Source: Warburgia ugandensis
Taxonomy: Eukaryota; Streptophyta; Magnoliopsida; Canellales; Canellaceae
NCBI GenBank assembly: GCA_035236585.1
Contig: CP141139.1
Span: forward strand, 42,169,217 to 42,233,216
Direction of reading: 5' to 3'
DNA: 64,000 bases
Part shown: one piece after another, positions 10,450-22,545 of the stretch
Numbering within the stretch: the first letter of the stretch is position 1
How the letters are laid out: the number at the start of each line of letters is the position of its first letter
Position numbers and translations under genes: made by a program
Notes under the pieces: model-generated
Told to the model about the DNA's origin: nothing
The model's database searches: none
What the model saw: only the letters and a program-made list of their open reading frames with translations

Positions 10450-13400
10450 TGTAATGACTTGGGTTTTTGTAACACATTTTGTAATACATTTTTCAAAAGT
10501 AGGGCGCCCTTAGTAGTAAAAATTTTTTACAAAACAAAGCATAAAAAATTCTTTTCTTTAAAACTTGTTTAGAAAAACCAAAGTCATCACTTCATACATA
10601 ATATAAGTAGAATTTTGTACAAGATAAAATTTCATTGAAGGAATATGCTTTCATTAAATTCCAGAATACATCCAGTAGTTTACAGTACAGGCCAAGTATC
10701 AGTACAATACTTGTCCAAATTTCAAACCTCACCATATATTAAAAACTCTTAATACAATACAATGCTCTCAAATAAAGTAAATAAATAAATGTCTTCAGGG
10801 GATATACCCTGATCATTTATTCTTCCAAATCATCTTAAGTCTTGAGCTCCTAGTTCTCCTTCTCTATTTCTAAGATATTATAAACATTGAAACATTTACA
10901 ATATCTTAGCAAGCTATGCTTAGTAGGGGATTCAAGAAGCATAATAATTTGACAGTATAATCATAATACTTCATAGTCCCATAATTCATAACATACTCAT
11001 AAATCAATCTCTTTACTTTGTCATATATGCACATCCTTACACATTCATACAGTATACAGTGCATAGATATATACATACAGTCAAAACTGTGAAAAATAGT
11101 TAATATCTCAAAACATAATCATATCCAACTTATGCTGAGTTGATAAATCATCCAAACTCTATTGGAAATACTCCCTCATTTGGGTAGTATCGGTAATCCA
11201 CAATTACTTGGTATCGCATCATGCCATATCATAAGGCATTTCACTATGCCATGCATCATAATGCAAAAATACTCAAAGGACTAATATGTTGCAGTCTGAT
11301 CCATACTAGCATGCTTGGATAACTGCTTTCATACTCCACAGATACCAAGTGTGAAAATTTATCTACGTCATGTTTATATGGGTAGACAAACCGTCACAGT
11401 GGTGGCCTCCCATATTGCCTAACCTGACATTTTGCCTCTCTTTGGGCATGATATCATCATCTATATCACACTCAGAGAGTGGGTGGCCAAACCCTACTAC
11501 TCTCCTAACATAGCATCCCCAGGCCTATGCCTGTTTAAAACAAAACCACAATCTTCCATGCATGTATGTAAAGTAATCTTTTTACTTATCAGACATCTTG
11601 TCTATTTATATAATCATCCTTATATTTTGGTATTCTTAGATGAAGGATAGGATTTTACTTCAAACTTAGGGATCATCATTTACAATGAATGATACCCATG
11701 TTCATGCAAGTTTAAGGATCACCATTCTTTATGAATGATTCCCATGTATTGATTTTATACTTATCAGACAATCTTTCCCTTTATTTAGGGCTAGAACACC
11801 TTCTAGTTCCCTATTCACTTAGGGTTTTTTTCATTTCTAACTTAACCATTTCATATGTGTTTTGGTTGGATCATAAGGGTTTTCAATGGGTTTAATACAA
11901 GTATCTACATTATACTTGTCAACATTTCCAAACATAAGATTATGTATACAACATGTACTTCTCATATATACCTTCATAAAATCCTCCAACCTTCAAATAG
12001 TGATTCATCTCTTCAAATCTTCCATGATCCTAATTGACATATGAAATCTATAAATCCATATATACTTTCAATATTTATACAATCTAAATAATCTTATATT
12101 TTTTATCCTATCTATATTCTTTGTCTAATCTTGTCTTTTGATATAAAGGATCTATATCTTGTGTCCTATCATGATCTATCTTCCTTAGATAGTGTTTATC
12201 CTATTAATCAATAGATCTAGTGGTTAGAATGATCTTTTAATCTTTCAAATCTAAGTATTTTCTATTCTAAGTCTTTGTGTATTCATTTCTTTAATCTTGA
12301 TCTTTCATAGATCCTTTGATCAACAATTTATACTTGGTGATAAAGCTCAATGGCTTAGATCTTCTATCATCTAGTTCTTTTTTGGTATAAGTTTAGTTGT
12401 TTGATCATCCCTATGGAGGATGATAGTGGATCCCTTTCTTGAACCATAATTGATTAAGGGTTTAGATCTTCAATTTAATCAAAGATCTTCTATTCTATTT
12501 GATCTAAGTTGATAGCAATATCTATATACATATATATCATTATCAAGAAGTATTGATTTCTTTTTATTGTTCATGTTCATTTAAGATCCCATGGATCTTG
12601 TTTGATCATCCTTATCTTACTTACAATTTTTATTAGGATTAGATAATTTACTAACCATTTATGCGCAACCAGTTAATGTTTTACTAGTTGAAGATAACTA
12701 TTTCAACCTAAGTTTAGACTACTCCTCTTATTTCCAATTGGCTAAGGCTTACTAGTTGAATGGGTGACCACAAAGTGGTTACTTCAATCCTCATGTAAGA
12801 AGGCATTTAGACCTCACAAACATCAACAGAAGGTAGGGGAAGAGCGAAGCTCTATTAGAAAATCCCCTTAACCACTATGTTCAACATTCACTAAGGTGTC
12901 CTTAGCTCAACCTTTCATAAGGTTCTTATGAGCATGTTAACCCTAAGTAGTCTTTCTAATTGATTTTAATTAAGTCCATAAATGTTTAAAATGTCATTCA
13001 TGGGGTTTATTATTCTCTTAGTTTGGGCTAAGGATTTGATAATCCTTATATTGTCCCACTAACTATACCCCTTACTAATAAGTCCAAGTCAAATAATTCA
13101 CTCTTATTTGTGTCATGAAACTCTACTTTCTCATTAGATTCCATTTTTGGTGTTTTATGCTCTTTATCTCATAACTACTTTAACAATTAAATCTACTAAT
13201 AAAATTTAACCATAAATGAATTATAACTTTAAAGAATAAAACTACATAATTGAACAACCTACTGATAACGGTACAAGGTACTTAAGATTACACTAGTATG
13301 ATTTCTAACTAATGTACTTTATCTAATAAACTCAAATTAAACTATCATGGACCTAAGGTACCATCTCATACCATAGTCTAATCTATTATGAAATCCTAGC

Positions 13401-15553
13401 ATGGTCTTAAGTTATAATTGCATGAAATCATACCAACATGATCCTAAGTTACAATTCATCATTCATGAATAATTTTACGGACATTTGAAATGAAGTTATA
13501 CTAAAATAATCTATCATGGATCCTATATTCATGAAATAAATCAAATGAAGTCAATGCATAACTCAAGCTAATGCATTTCTCATTATTAAAGCTTTTACTT
13601 ATGATCCAACCATTACATCTTAGGTCTTTTCCTTTTAAACAAGGGTTTTAATTAATTTTATGGCTTTTACTCCCTTAAGGTCCAAGATCATATCCCTTTG
13701 TTTTTGGTAATATTCAATCCATGATCTCAGTGGATTCCATCATAATATTGTTCATTCAATCCATCCCAAGGGTTTGATCATACTTGATGTTATTGATCAA
13801 GTGGATTCCTCTATATTTTAAGGGTTTTTCTACCATAAAGGGTAGATCCCTATAATTATCTTAGATCTGTGCAAATAAATCATGGATATTACTTTATTTC
13901 AACATTATATCATCAGTAAATCAGATCCCCAAGATCTGATCATCTCATATCTTGAAGATCATGAAAATTACAAACTTAATTCTTAAAAATAGAAAGTTTC
14001 TAGAATTCTTTTATTAATATTATGGTTTTATAAGAAAATAAAAGTTATAAGCTTTCCATAGCTTCTTTCTTATCTCAATTTGGAGTTCATATGACTCCAC
14101 AATTGAATTATAAAGTTCATAGTCATTCCTTGGGTACATATTTGATCTGGGCCCAACGGAATAGATGGTTCAAATCAATTGGGTAAAACGGTCGGGTGGA
14201 ATGGTCGGGAGGAACAGTCGCCCACACCAGTTGCAAAGACACACACGTGATGCGCTCCCCCGGGACCGATGTTATTGCGTGACCGTTCCATCATAATGAC
14301 GTTGCATGCGGCATGCATGCATAAAAATGCTCTCGCAGGGTGCATTTCTGTGTAGCTTTTCGCAGCGTGTCCCAGGAGTCGATCTAATTTGGGAATCGGA
14401 TAGTTTGTTTTGGATCATCCAATCAATCCCTTTACAATTAAGGGATCAAAACCTAATAAAAATTCTTGAAATTTATACCCGAGGGTTTTGGACCCTTCTG
14501 GATCGATGGGATGACTTAGATTTTCCATTTGAGCCCTTCATCATCCAGAATTGAAGGGTTTTGGTCGTTTATTTTTATAAATTTTAACCTAAAACTAATT
14601 ACAGAAAAATAAAAATTGCATAAAACAACATGAAATAAGTATAAGAAGTGGTTCCACATGCCTTATTGGAGAAAGAACATAGATTTGAAACCCAATTTGA
14701 AATAAATACCCTTTGATGATAAGATAGCCTCATAGTCCCTTGTTTTATGATTTCCCGCTGATTGAACGTTGGATCTTGAAATTGATTTGGGGGTTTTGTA
14801 GATAAGGTAGTCTAGAATTGTATGGACAATGAGATTAGTGAGATTAAACCGGGAACAGAGTGCATAATTGAATTTAGGTCACTTATTCCAATTAGAGTGA
14901 GGAGAGAGAAAGTGCAAGAAGGGAGATTTTTGGGAGTTTGGTAAGGAATCTAGGTCTAGTTTTTTATACTAAGCAAGATGATTTTGTGGAAATTTTAATG
15001 AACATTTTTGGAGGACTTTTGGAGGGGTATTTATAGGTGTTTTGGATTTTTCATAATTACTTGTAATAATTATGTTTTAACTCTACTAGAAGATGGTAGT
15101 GGTTTAACCACTCATTACATGTTTTCTCACCATAGAATTCGTTTGTGGGCCCCACGGGTTGTGAAAGGACCATTTTGCCCTTTTGTGGAGAAAAAATCCA
15201 TTTTATTCTCCCGAACTTGGAATTGAGCGTACTTAGTGGAGTTGGATTTGTATTTCTAAGTAATTTCTAAATATTGATGTCTTAGATCTCAGTTATGGGT
15301 AAAATTACCATTTTACCCTTTCATTCATAAAAATGAAGAAAATTAGGAATTTTTCATTTTAACTTGGAATTGAACATACTTAGAGTCATTTCAATCGATT
15401 TTTTTAGTACATTCATAATTTATAAGTTTTAAATTATGCTTTAATCTCTATAAAAAGAGAATTTCCAATAACCTAATATTCTAGCCCAAAATTTTTTAAA
15501 ATTCAAACTAAATTAATTTTCTCAATCAATTTACAAAAATTGGGCTTATTACA
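10450..15553 (-). repeat. 3' LTR of the gag-bearing gypsy element
   Basis: This is a 5.1-kb LTR. On the plus strand it starts TGTAATGACTTGGG and ends CTTATTACA. It carries the TATA word in reverse at 15028-15035, a stem-loop at 10871-10908 and a GC-rich block near 14140-14400. It is longer than its partner at 18204-22540. Confidence 0.88.
10871..10908 (-). other. LTR stem-loop (3' LTR copy)
   Basis: Inverted repeat AAGATATTATAAA...TTTACAATATCTT, followed on the plus strand by AGCAAGCTATGCTT. It is the counterpart of the structure at 18641. Confidence 0.65.
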
Positions 15554-15570
15554 ATCTTCCCCCCTTATAA
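15554..15570 (-). other. Polypurine tract
   Basis: Immediately inside the 3' LTR the minus strand reads TTATAAGGGGGGAAGAT. It is preceded by TTTTGAGGATTAAAT, the worn form of the TTC.AGGAC.AAAT signature common at the 3' end of Ty3/gypsy internal regions. Confidence 0.8.
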
Positions 15571-16084
15571 TAATTTAATCCTCAAAATTCACATTTCAAC
15601 TTACTTATGAGTTTTCATTAACTCATTCATAAGTTTACTCATGTGGCCTTGCCACTTAGGGAAACCTCCATTTCCTTTCATTCATAGTTCATATCACCTT
15701 CTCTTTCAAAGGCAAAATTACATTTTTGAGTCTTAAACACACATCTTACTAATAATGCTACTACATTAATCACTTATGCTAATTCTTTGCTAGACCTCGT
15801 AAAAGGATTAATAACTCTCAATTGAGCTATCCCTTTTGGTGCAAAATTCTTTATTTCTAATATCTATTTCCTTAGAGATTTATGTTTTATTTTTCCTATG
15901 AAGGTTAAAGTGATTTCATCTATTTCAAATCTCAAACCTTCCAATGATCGATTTATGCCAATTCATAGTAAGGAAAATTTATTGTTCCTATATCCTCAAT
16001 CAAAAAATACTTTTGCATTATTATAAGGGATAAACAAAGTTCCTTTCATCTTTCCTTTGGACCATTGTCCTTCTATAATAGCGA
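15571..16084 (-). other. Internal DNA after gag, trace of protease start
   Basis: Just after the knuckle the minus strand reads GTLFIPYNNAKVFFD, which resembles the start of a gypsy aspartic protease (GT....A.VLFDTGA). The rest toward the polypurine tract shows no recognisable pol domain. Confidence 0.4.
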
Positions 16085-17225
16085 ATACCCTCCCTTGGTG
16101 TTGAGGGACATTTTTTGGTTTGTCACCCTTGATTGCCAAAGGTTTGTTGTAGTGATTGGCCATACGCCCCAACTCTCCACACTTATAACATTTGACTGGG
16201 GGTCTTTGTTGTGGTGGCCATTGATTATAACATGGTCTTCTAGGATGAAATCTTTTACATCTAAAACATGGTTTCTGATTCTATAAAATTGTAGGATTTC
16301 CTTAATTTCTTTGTGGCCTAAAGTTGTTCATGCTTCCTTTGCTTTTCTTAAAAGGTTGTGGATTGAAGTCTCCCACTCCTCCTCTTTTCTCAATTTGGTT
16401 TTTCTTGAACCCTTCTTCAAATCTTGAGGCCATTTCCACACATTCTGCCAAGGTCGTGGGTTTAGTACAAAGTACCTTTACTTTCAATCCTAGGTGCAGC
16501 CCTTCTATGAATCAATTTACCATGTGTATTTCAGCGTTACACACATGAGTCTAAATCTCCTTAACTGTGTAAATTTATTATCATATTCTACCACTGACAT
16601 GTTTCCTTATCTAAGTTCTCGAAACTCTATCAGCTTTCTTGCTTGTACATGAGAAGGGAAATATTTTTGGTTGAAGACTTCCTTAAATTACCCCCATGTA
16701 GTACTTTCAAAATTTGAGAAAAAGGTATTGTTAGCTGATCTCCACCAAAATGTAGCTTTTTGTTTCAATAAATAGGTGGCAAATTTAACCTTCAACTCTG
16801 GGGGAGTATGCAATGCACTGAAAGTCGTTTCTAGTTCATATATCCATTCCTCAGCCTTCTCAGCTTCTCCCTTGCCATTATACCCTGTAGCCATCTTTTA
16901 AAACCTTTCCATCATTTTTTCAACCTTTTTTGGGGCTAATGGAGAATTTCTAACTTCTTCACTTGGAATATGGGAAGATTGACCCTGTACCAGTGTGGGA
17001 GTATTTGGTGTTGGAGTTGGTGTATTGTGTCTCACTTCAAACTAAGCTTGAGCCTAAGTACTTGGTACCTCTATTGGAGGTGATGAACTTTGGGACTGTT
17101 GAATGTCAAGAAGAAGGTTCCTCAATACTCTTGTTACCATCTCTTCCACATTATCCATTGTTACTCTCCATATTATCTTCTGGAGTACTTTGAGCTATTT
17201 GCCTTATGACTCTCTTTGGCGGCAT
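16085..17225 (-). pseudogene. Ty3/gypsy Gag remnant (fossil)
   Basis: Minus-strand Gag-like sequence. An ATG at 17225-17223 begins MPPKRVIRQIAQS, the same kind of start seen in a relative at 39988. A retrotransposon Gag core block lies at about 16700-16890 (AEEWIYELETTFSALHT, then KVKFATYLLKQKATFWW). A basic linker is at 16302-16487 (LAECVEMASRFEEGFKK). A CCHC-type zinc-knuckle remnant (KCYKCGELGRMANH) is near 16150-16200. Gag would coat the RNA in virus-like particles. The gene is broken and its pieces lie in separate frames. Family is secure from the W-W core and knuckle. Confidence 0.82.
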
Positions 17226-18189
17226 CTACTTATAACCCAAAATACCTATCAGTATTCCATACAACTATTTCTATCATATAAGTAGAATCAATATATCTAA
17301 ACTCATCATATTAATATCCCTGTTCATTTATAGGTCTTCACTTTCCATTATATCATCAATGCAATTATAGTCCATAATTATTTTCATATTTCAATTCTAT
17401 CATATAGTTGAATCAATATTCCTCTAAATTTTATCTCCTTATTTATTTTTATGAAAACTCTTCTCATTCAACAAATTTGAAAATATGTACCTATCTCCTT
17501 AAATTCTTCTCAAGTAAGATCATTTCTATTTTGATGATTAAATCCTTTAGTTAATTTTCATAATACTACATCTATGTAGTAATTTTAACTCTTACATTTA
17601 TATTTATTATTATTATTATTATTAATTTTAAATTTTGTAATAATTCTAAGGTTTTTAACTTTAGTATCTATTTCACCTTTTCTATAAAGGTTGGATTTTA
17701 TCCTTCTTCTTCCTTTCCATCCTACTTTTCCAATTTATCATCTCCTTCTCTTAATCTCCATTATTTCACCTAATAATAGTTATATTAATGTAATTTATTT
17801 CTAAAAGTATCTTTACTTAAGATTTCAGGTTATACTTGAATATCATACATTACATCTGCCTCTATTCTAAGGGTTTCCTTACTTGTTTCCAAACCTACTA
17901 TTCCCTAAATTGATATCATTAACTTACTAAGTAGTAATCCTAGTTATTTCACTAAGTAGTATCTATTTATACTCCACTAGTACTTCATGAGTTAATTACA
18001 TTAACTTCTCACCTAATGAGTTAATAATCATAACTCTTCTTATACTCATTCTCAACTAATGAGTTAGTCACATAACTCATTCTCATCAAATACTATCTTA
18101 TTTCTTATTCACTCACTATTTCTCATCCTCCAATTGGATTGTCATCTTCATATTGGACATAAGGGTACTGTACTATGACTAGATGAAAG

Positions 18190-18201
18190 GCTTTGATACC
18201 A
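18190..18201 (-). other. Primer binding site (tRNA-iMet type)
   Basis: The minus strand reads TGGTATCAAAGC two bases inside the 5' LTR. It differs at one base from the plant initiator-tRNA-Met site TGGTATCAGAGC found in the two LARD-like elements here. Confidence 0.85.
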
Positions 18202-18640
18202 ACTGTAATGACCTAGGTTTTTGTAACACATTTTGTAATACATTTTTCAAAGGCAGGGTGCCCTTAGTAGTAAATTTTTTTCACAAAACAAAGCAGCGAA
18301 AAGTCTTTTCTTTATAACTTGTTTTGAAAAACCAAAGTCATCACTTCATATCTAATATAAGTAGAATTTTGTATAAGATAAAATTCCATTGAAGGAATAT
18401 ACTTTTATTAAATTCCAAAACCTATCTAGTGGTTCACAGTACAGCCCGGGTATTAGTACAATACTTGTCCAAATTACATAATCCAAATTTCAAACCTCAC
18501 CATACATTAAAAACTCTTAATATAGTACAATGCTCTCAAATAAAAATAAATAAATACATGTCTTCAAGGGATATACCCTGATTGATTATTCTTCCAAGTC
18601 TTATTAAGTCTTGAGCTTCTAATTCTCCTTCTCTATTTCT

Positions 18641-18677
18641 GAGATATTGTAAACATTGAAACATTTACAATATCTCA
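18641..18677 (-). other. LTR stem-loop (5' LTR copy)
   Basis: Near-perfect inverted repeat GAGATATTGTAAA...TTTACAATATCTC with a short loop. It is followed by AGCAAGCTATGCTT, itself a small palindrome. Confidence 0.7.
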
Positions 18678-21600
18678 GCAAGCTATGCTTGGTAAAGGAT
18701 TCAAGAAGCATAATAATTTGACAATATAATCCTAATACTTCATAATCCCATAGTTCATAACATACTCATGAATCAATCTCTTTACTTTGTCATATATGTA
18801 ATCTTTACACATTCAAACTTAAGGATCATCATTTACAATGAATACTACCCATGTTCATACAAGTTTAAGGATCACCATTCTATATGAATGATTCCCATGT
18901 ATTGATTTTATACTTATCAGACAATCTATCTCTTTATCTAGGGCTGAAATACCTTCTAGTTCCCTATTCACTTAGGGTTTTCCTCATTTCTAATTTAACC
19001 ATTTCATATGTGTTTTTGTTGGATCATAAGGGTTTTCAATAGGTTTAATATAAGTATTTACATTATACCTGTCAACATTTCCAAACATAAGATCATGTGT
19101 ACAACATGTACTTCTCATGTAGATGCCTTCATAAAATCCTCCTATCTTCAAGTAGTGATTCATCTCTTCAAATCTTCCATGATCCTGATTGACATATGAA
19201 ATCTGTAAATCCATACATATTGTCAATATTTATACAATCTGAATAATCTTATATTTTTTATCCTATCTATATTCTTTGTCTAATCTTGTCTTTTGATGTA
19301 AAGGATTTAGATCTCCTATCATGGTCTATCTTCCTCAGAGAGTGTTTATCCTATTGATCAATTGATCTGGTGGTTAGAATGATCTTCTAATCTTTTAAAT
19401 CTAAGTATTTTCTATTCTAAGTCTTTGTGTATTCATTTTTTTTATCTTGATCTCTTATAGATCCTTTGATGAACAATTTATACTTGTTGATAAAGATCAA
19501 TTGCTTAGATCTTCTATCATCTAGTTCTTCGTTGATCTAAGTTTGTTTGATCATCCCTAAGGAGGATGATCCTGGTTCTCTTCCTTGAATCATAATTGAT
19601 CAAGGGTTTAGATCTTCTATTCTATTTGATCTAAGTTGCAAGCAATATCTATATACATATATATCATCATCAAGAAGTATTGATTTATTTTTATTGTTCT
19701 TGATCATTCAAGATCCCATGGATCTTGTTTGATCATCCTTATCTTACTTACAATTTTTATTAGGATTAGATAATTTACTAACCATTTATGCTCTTATTAT
19801 TATTATTCAACTAGTCAATGTTTTATTGGTTGAAGATAACTTATTTTAGCCTAGACTGCTCCTCTTATTTTCCATTGGCTAAGGCTTACTAGCTGAATGG
19901 GTGAACACAAAGTGGTTACTTCAATCCTCATATAAGGAGGCATTTAGACATCATAAACATCAACAGAAGGTAGGGGAAAAGCAAAGCTCTATTAGAAAAC
20001 CCCCTTAACTACTATGTTCAACATTCGCTAGAGTGACCTTAACTCAACCTTTCATAAGGTTCCTATGAGCATGTTAACCCTAATTACTCTTTCTAATTGA
20101 TTTTAATTAAGTTTATGAATGTTTATAATGTCATTCATAGTGTTTATTATTCTCCTAGTTTGGGCCAAGGATTTGATGATCCTTATATTGTCCTACTAAC
20201 TATAGCCCATACTAATTAAGTCTGAGTCAAATAATTCACTCTTATTTATGTCATGAAACTCTACTTTCTCATTAGATTCCATTTTTGGTGTTTTACACTC
20301 TTTATCTCATAACTACTTTAACAATTAAATCTAATAATAAAATTTAAATGTAAATGAATTATAACTTTAGAGCATAAAACTACAATATTGAACAACCTAA
20401 TGATAATGGTACAAGGTACTTAAGATTACACTAGCATGACTTCTAACTAATGTACTTTATCTAAAAAACTCAAATTAAACTATCATGGACCAAGGTACCA
20501 TCTCACACCATAGTCTAATCTAACATGAAATCCTAGCATGGCCCTAAGTTACAATTCATCATTCATGAATAATTTTAAGGACATTTGAAATGAAGTTATA
20601 CTAAAATAATCTATCATGGATCCTATATTCATGAAATAAATCAAATGAAATTAATGCATAACTCAAGCTAACCCATTTCTCATTATTAAAGCTTTTACTT
20701 ATGATCCAACCATTACATCTTAGGACTTTTCCTTTTAATCAAGGATTTTAATTAATTTTAGGGTTTTTACTACCTTAAGGTCCAAGATCATATCCTTTTG
20801 TTTTTGGTCATATTCAATCCATGATCTCAATGGATTCCATCATAATATTATTAATTCAATCCATCCCAAAGGTCTGATCATACTTGATCTTATTGATCTA
20901 GTAGGTCCCTTTGTATTTTTAGGGTCTTTCTACCATAAAGGTTAGATCCCTCAATTTATCTTAGATCTGTCCAAATAAATCATGAATATTACTTTATTTC
21001 AATATTATATCATCAGTAAATTAGATCCCCAAGATATGATCATCTCAGATCTTGAAGATCATGAAAATTAGAAACTTAATTCTTAAAAGCAGAAAGTTTT
21101 TGGAATTTTTTTTTATCAATATTATGGTTTCAAAAGAAAAGAGACATTATAAGCTTTCCATAGCTTCTTTTTATCTTAATTTGGAGTTCATATGACTCCA
21201 CAATTGAACTGTGAAGTTCATAGTCATTCCTAGGGTCTAGATTTGATCTGGGCCTAACAAAACGGACATGTCAGATCAATCGGACAGAACGGTCAGGCAG
21301 AATGGTAGGGTGGAATGGTGGTCAGGCGCTTGTTATCGGGAAGCACGCGGGACATGTTCCCCAGGGATTGGCGCTGTGGCATTGCCGTTCCATTGAAAAG
21401 GCATCACACGTAGCACATGTTGCAAGTCATGTTTTCGTGTGGCGTTTCGCAGCGTGTCTGGGAGTTGACCAGATTTGGGAGATCTGACAGTCTATTTTGG
21501 ACTGTCCAATCAATCCCTTCACAATTAAGGGCTCAAAACTTAATAAAAAATCTTGAAATTTATACCCAGGGGTTTTGGACCCTTTTAGATCGATTGGAAA

Positions 21601-21967
21601 GCTCAAGTTTTCCATCTGATGGAGATTTGAAGCCCAATTTGAAATAAATACCCTTTGATGATAAGATAGCCTAATAATCCATTTTTTTGTGATTTCCCTT
21701 GATTACAGCTTTGGATCTTGAAATTGATTTGGTGGTTTTGTAGATAAGGTAGTCTAGAATTGTATGGACGGTGGGCTTTATGAGATTCAACTTGGAACAA
21801 AGTGCTTAATTGAAATTAGGTCTCTTGTTCCAATTAGAGAGAGGAGAGAGAAAGTGCAAGAAGGGAGATTTTTGGGAGTTTTGGTATTTTGGGAAGGAAT
21901 CTAGATATGGTTTTTAAAAGTAAGCAAGTTGATTTCATGGGAATTTTAATGAACATTTTTGGAGGGG

Positions 21968-21975
21968 TATTTATA
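21968..21975 (-). promoter_or_regulatory. 5' LTR TATA box
   Basis: Reverse complement of TATAAATA within the conserved context CACCTATAAATACC. It lies about 570 bp inside the 5' LTR. The same word is at 15028-15035 in the 3' LTR. Confidence 0.55.
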
Positions 21976-22545
21976 GGTGTTTTGCATTTTTCATAATTGC
22001 TTGTAATAATTATGTTTTAATTCTTTTAAATATTAAATTAACATTGTATCCTCCACTACCACCTCCTTCTCCACGAGCAGATGGTAGCGGTTTGACCACT
22101 CATTACATGTTTTCTGGCCCTTGGATTCATTTGTGGGCCCCATGGGGTGTGAAAGGACCATTTTGCTCTTTTATGGAGAAAAATCCATTTTATTCTCACG
22201 AACTTAGAATTGAGTGTACTTTGTGGCGTTGGATTTATATTTATATGTACTTTCTAAATATTGATGTCTTAGGTCTCGGTTATGGGTAAAATTACCATTT
22301 TACCCTTTTATTCATAAAAAGGAAGAAAATTAGGAATTTTTCTTTTTAACTTGGAATTGAACGTACTTAGTGCCATTTCGATAGGTTTTTCAAGTAAATT
22401 CATAATTTATAAGTTTTAAATTATGTTTCAATATCTATAAAAAGAGAATTTCTAATAACCTAATAGTTCAGCTTAAAATTTCTAAAAATTCAAACTAAAT
22501 TAATTTTCTCAATCAATTTACAAAAATTGGGGTTATTGCACTTAT

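Larger units (their letters stand above)
10450..22540 (-). mobile_element. Gag-bearing non-autonomous Ty3/gypsy LTR element (TR-GAG-like, fossil)
   Basis: A full-length structure lies in minus orientation: LTR 10450-15553, internal region 15554-18203, LTR 18204-22540. A perfect 5-bp target duplication CTTAT lies at 10445-10449 and 22541-22545. The primer site next to the right-hand (5') LTR resembles the initiator tRNA-Met site, and a purine tract precedes the left-hand (3') LTR. The internal region is only 2.65 kb. It shows Gag-like reading and a hint of the protease start, but no reverse transcriptase, RNase H or integrase. In about 160 bp compared at the LTR ends the two LTRs differ by roughly 10%, so the insertion is old. 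It is broken at several points. Confidence 0.9.
18204..22540 (-). repeat. 5' LTR of the gag-bearing gypsy element
   Basis: This is a 4.3-kb LTR. On the plus strand it starts TGTAATGACCTAGG and ends GGTTATTGCA. It is paired with 10450-15553 along its whole length, but is shorter. It carries the TATA word in reverse at 21968-21975, a stem-loop at 18641-18677 and a GC-rich block near 21245-21480. Confidence 0.88.
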
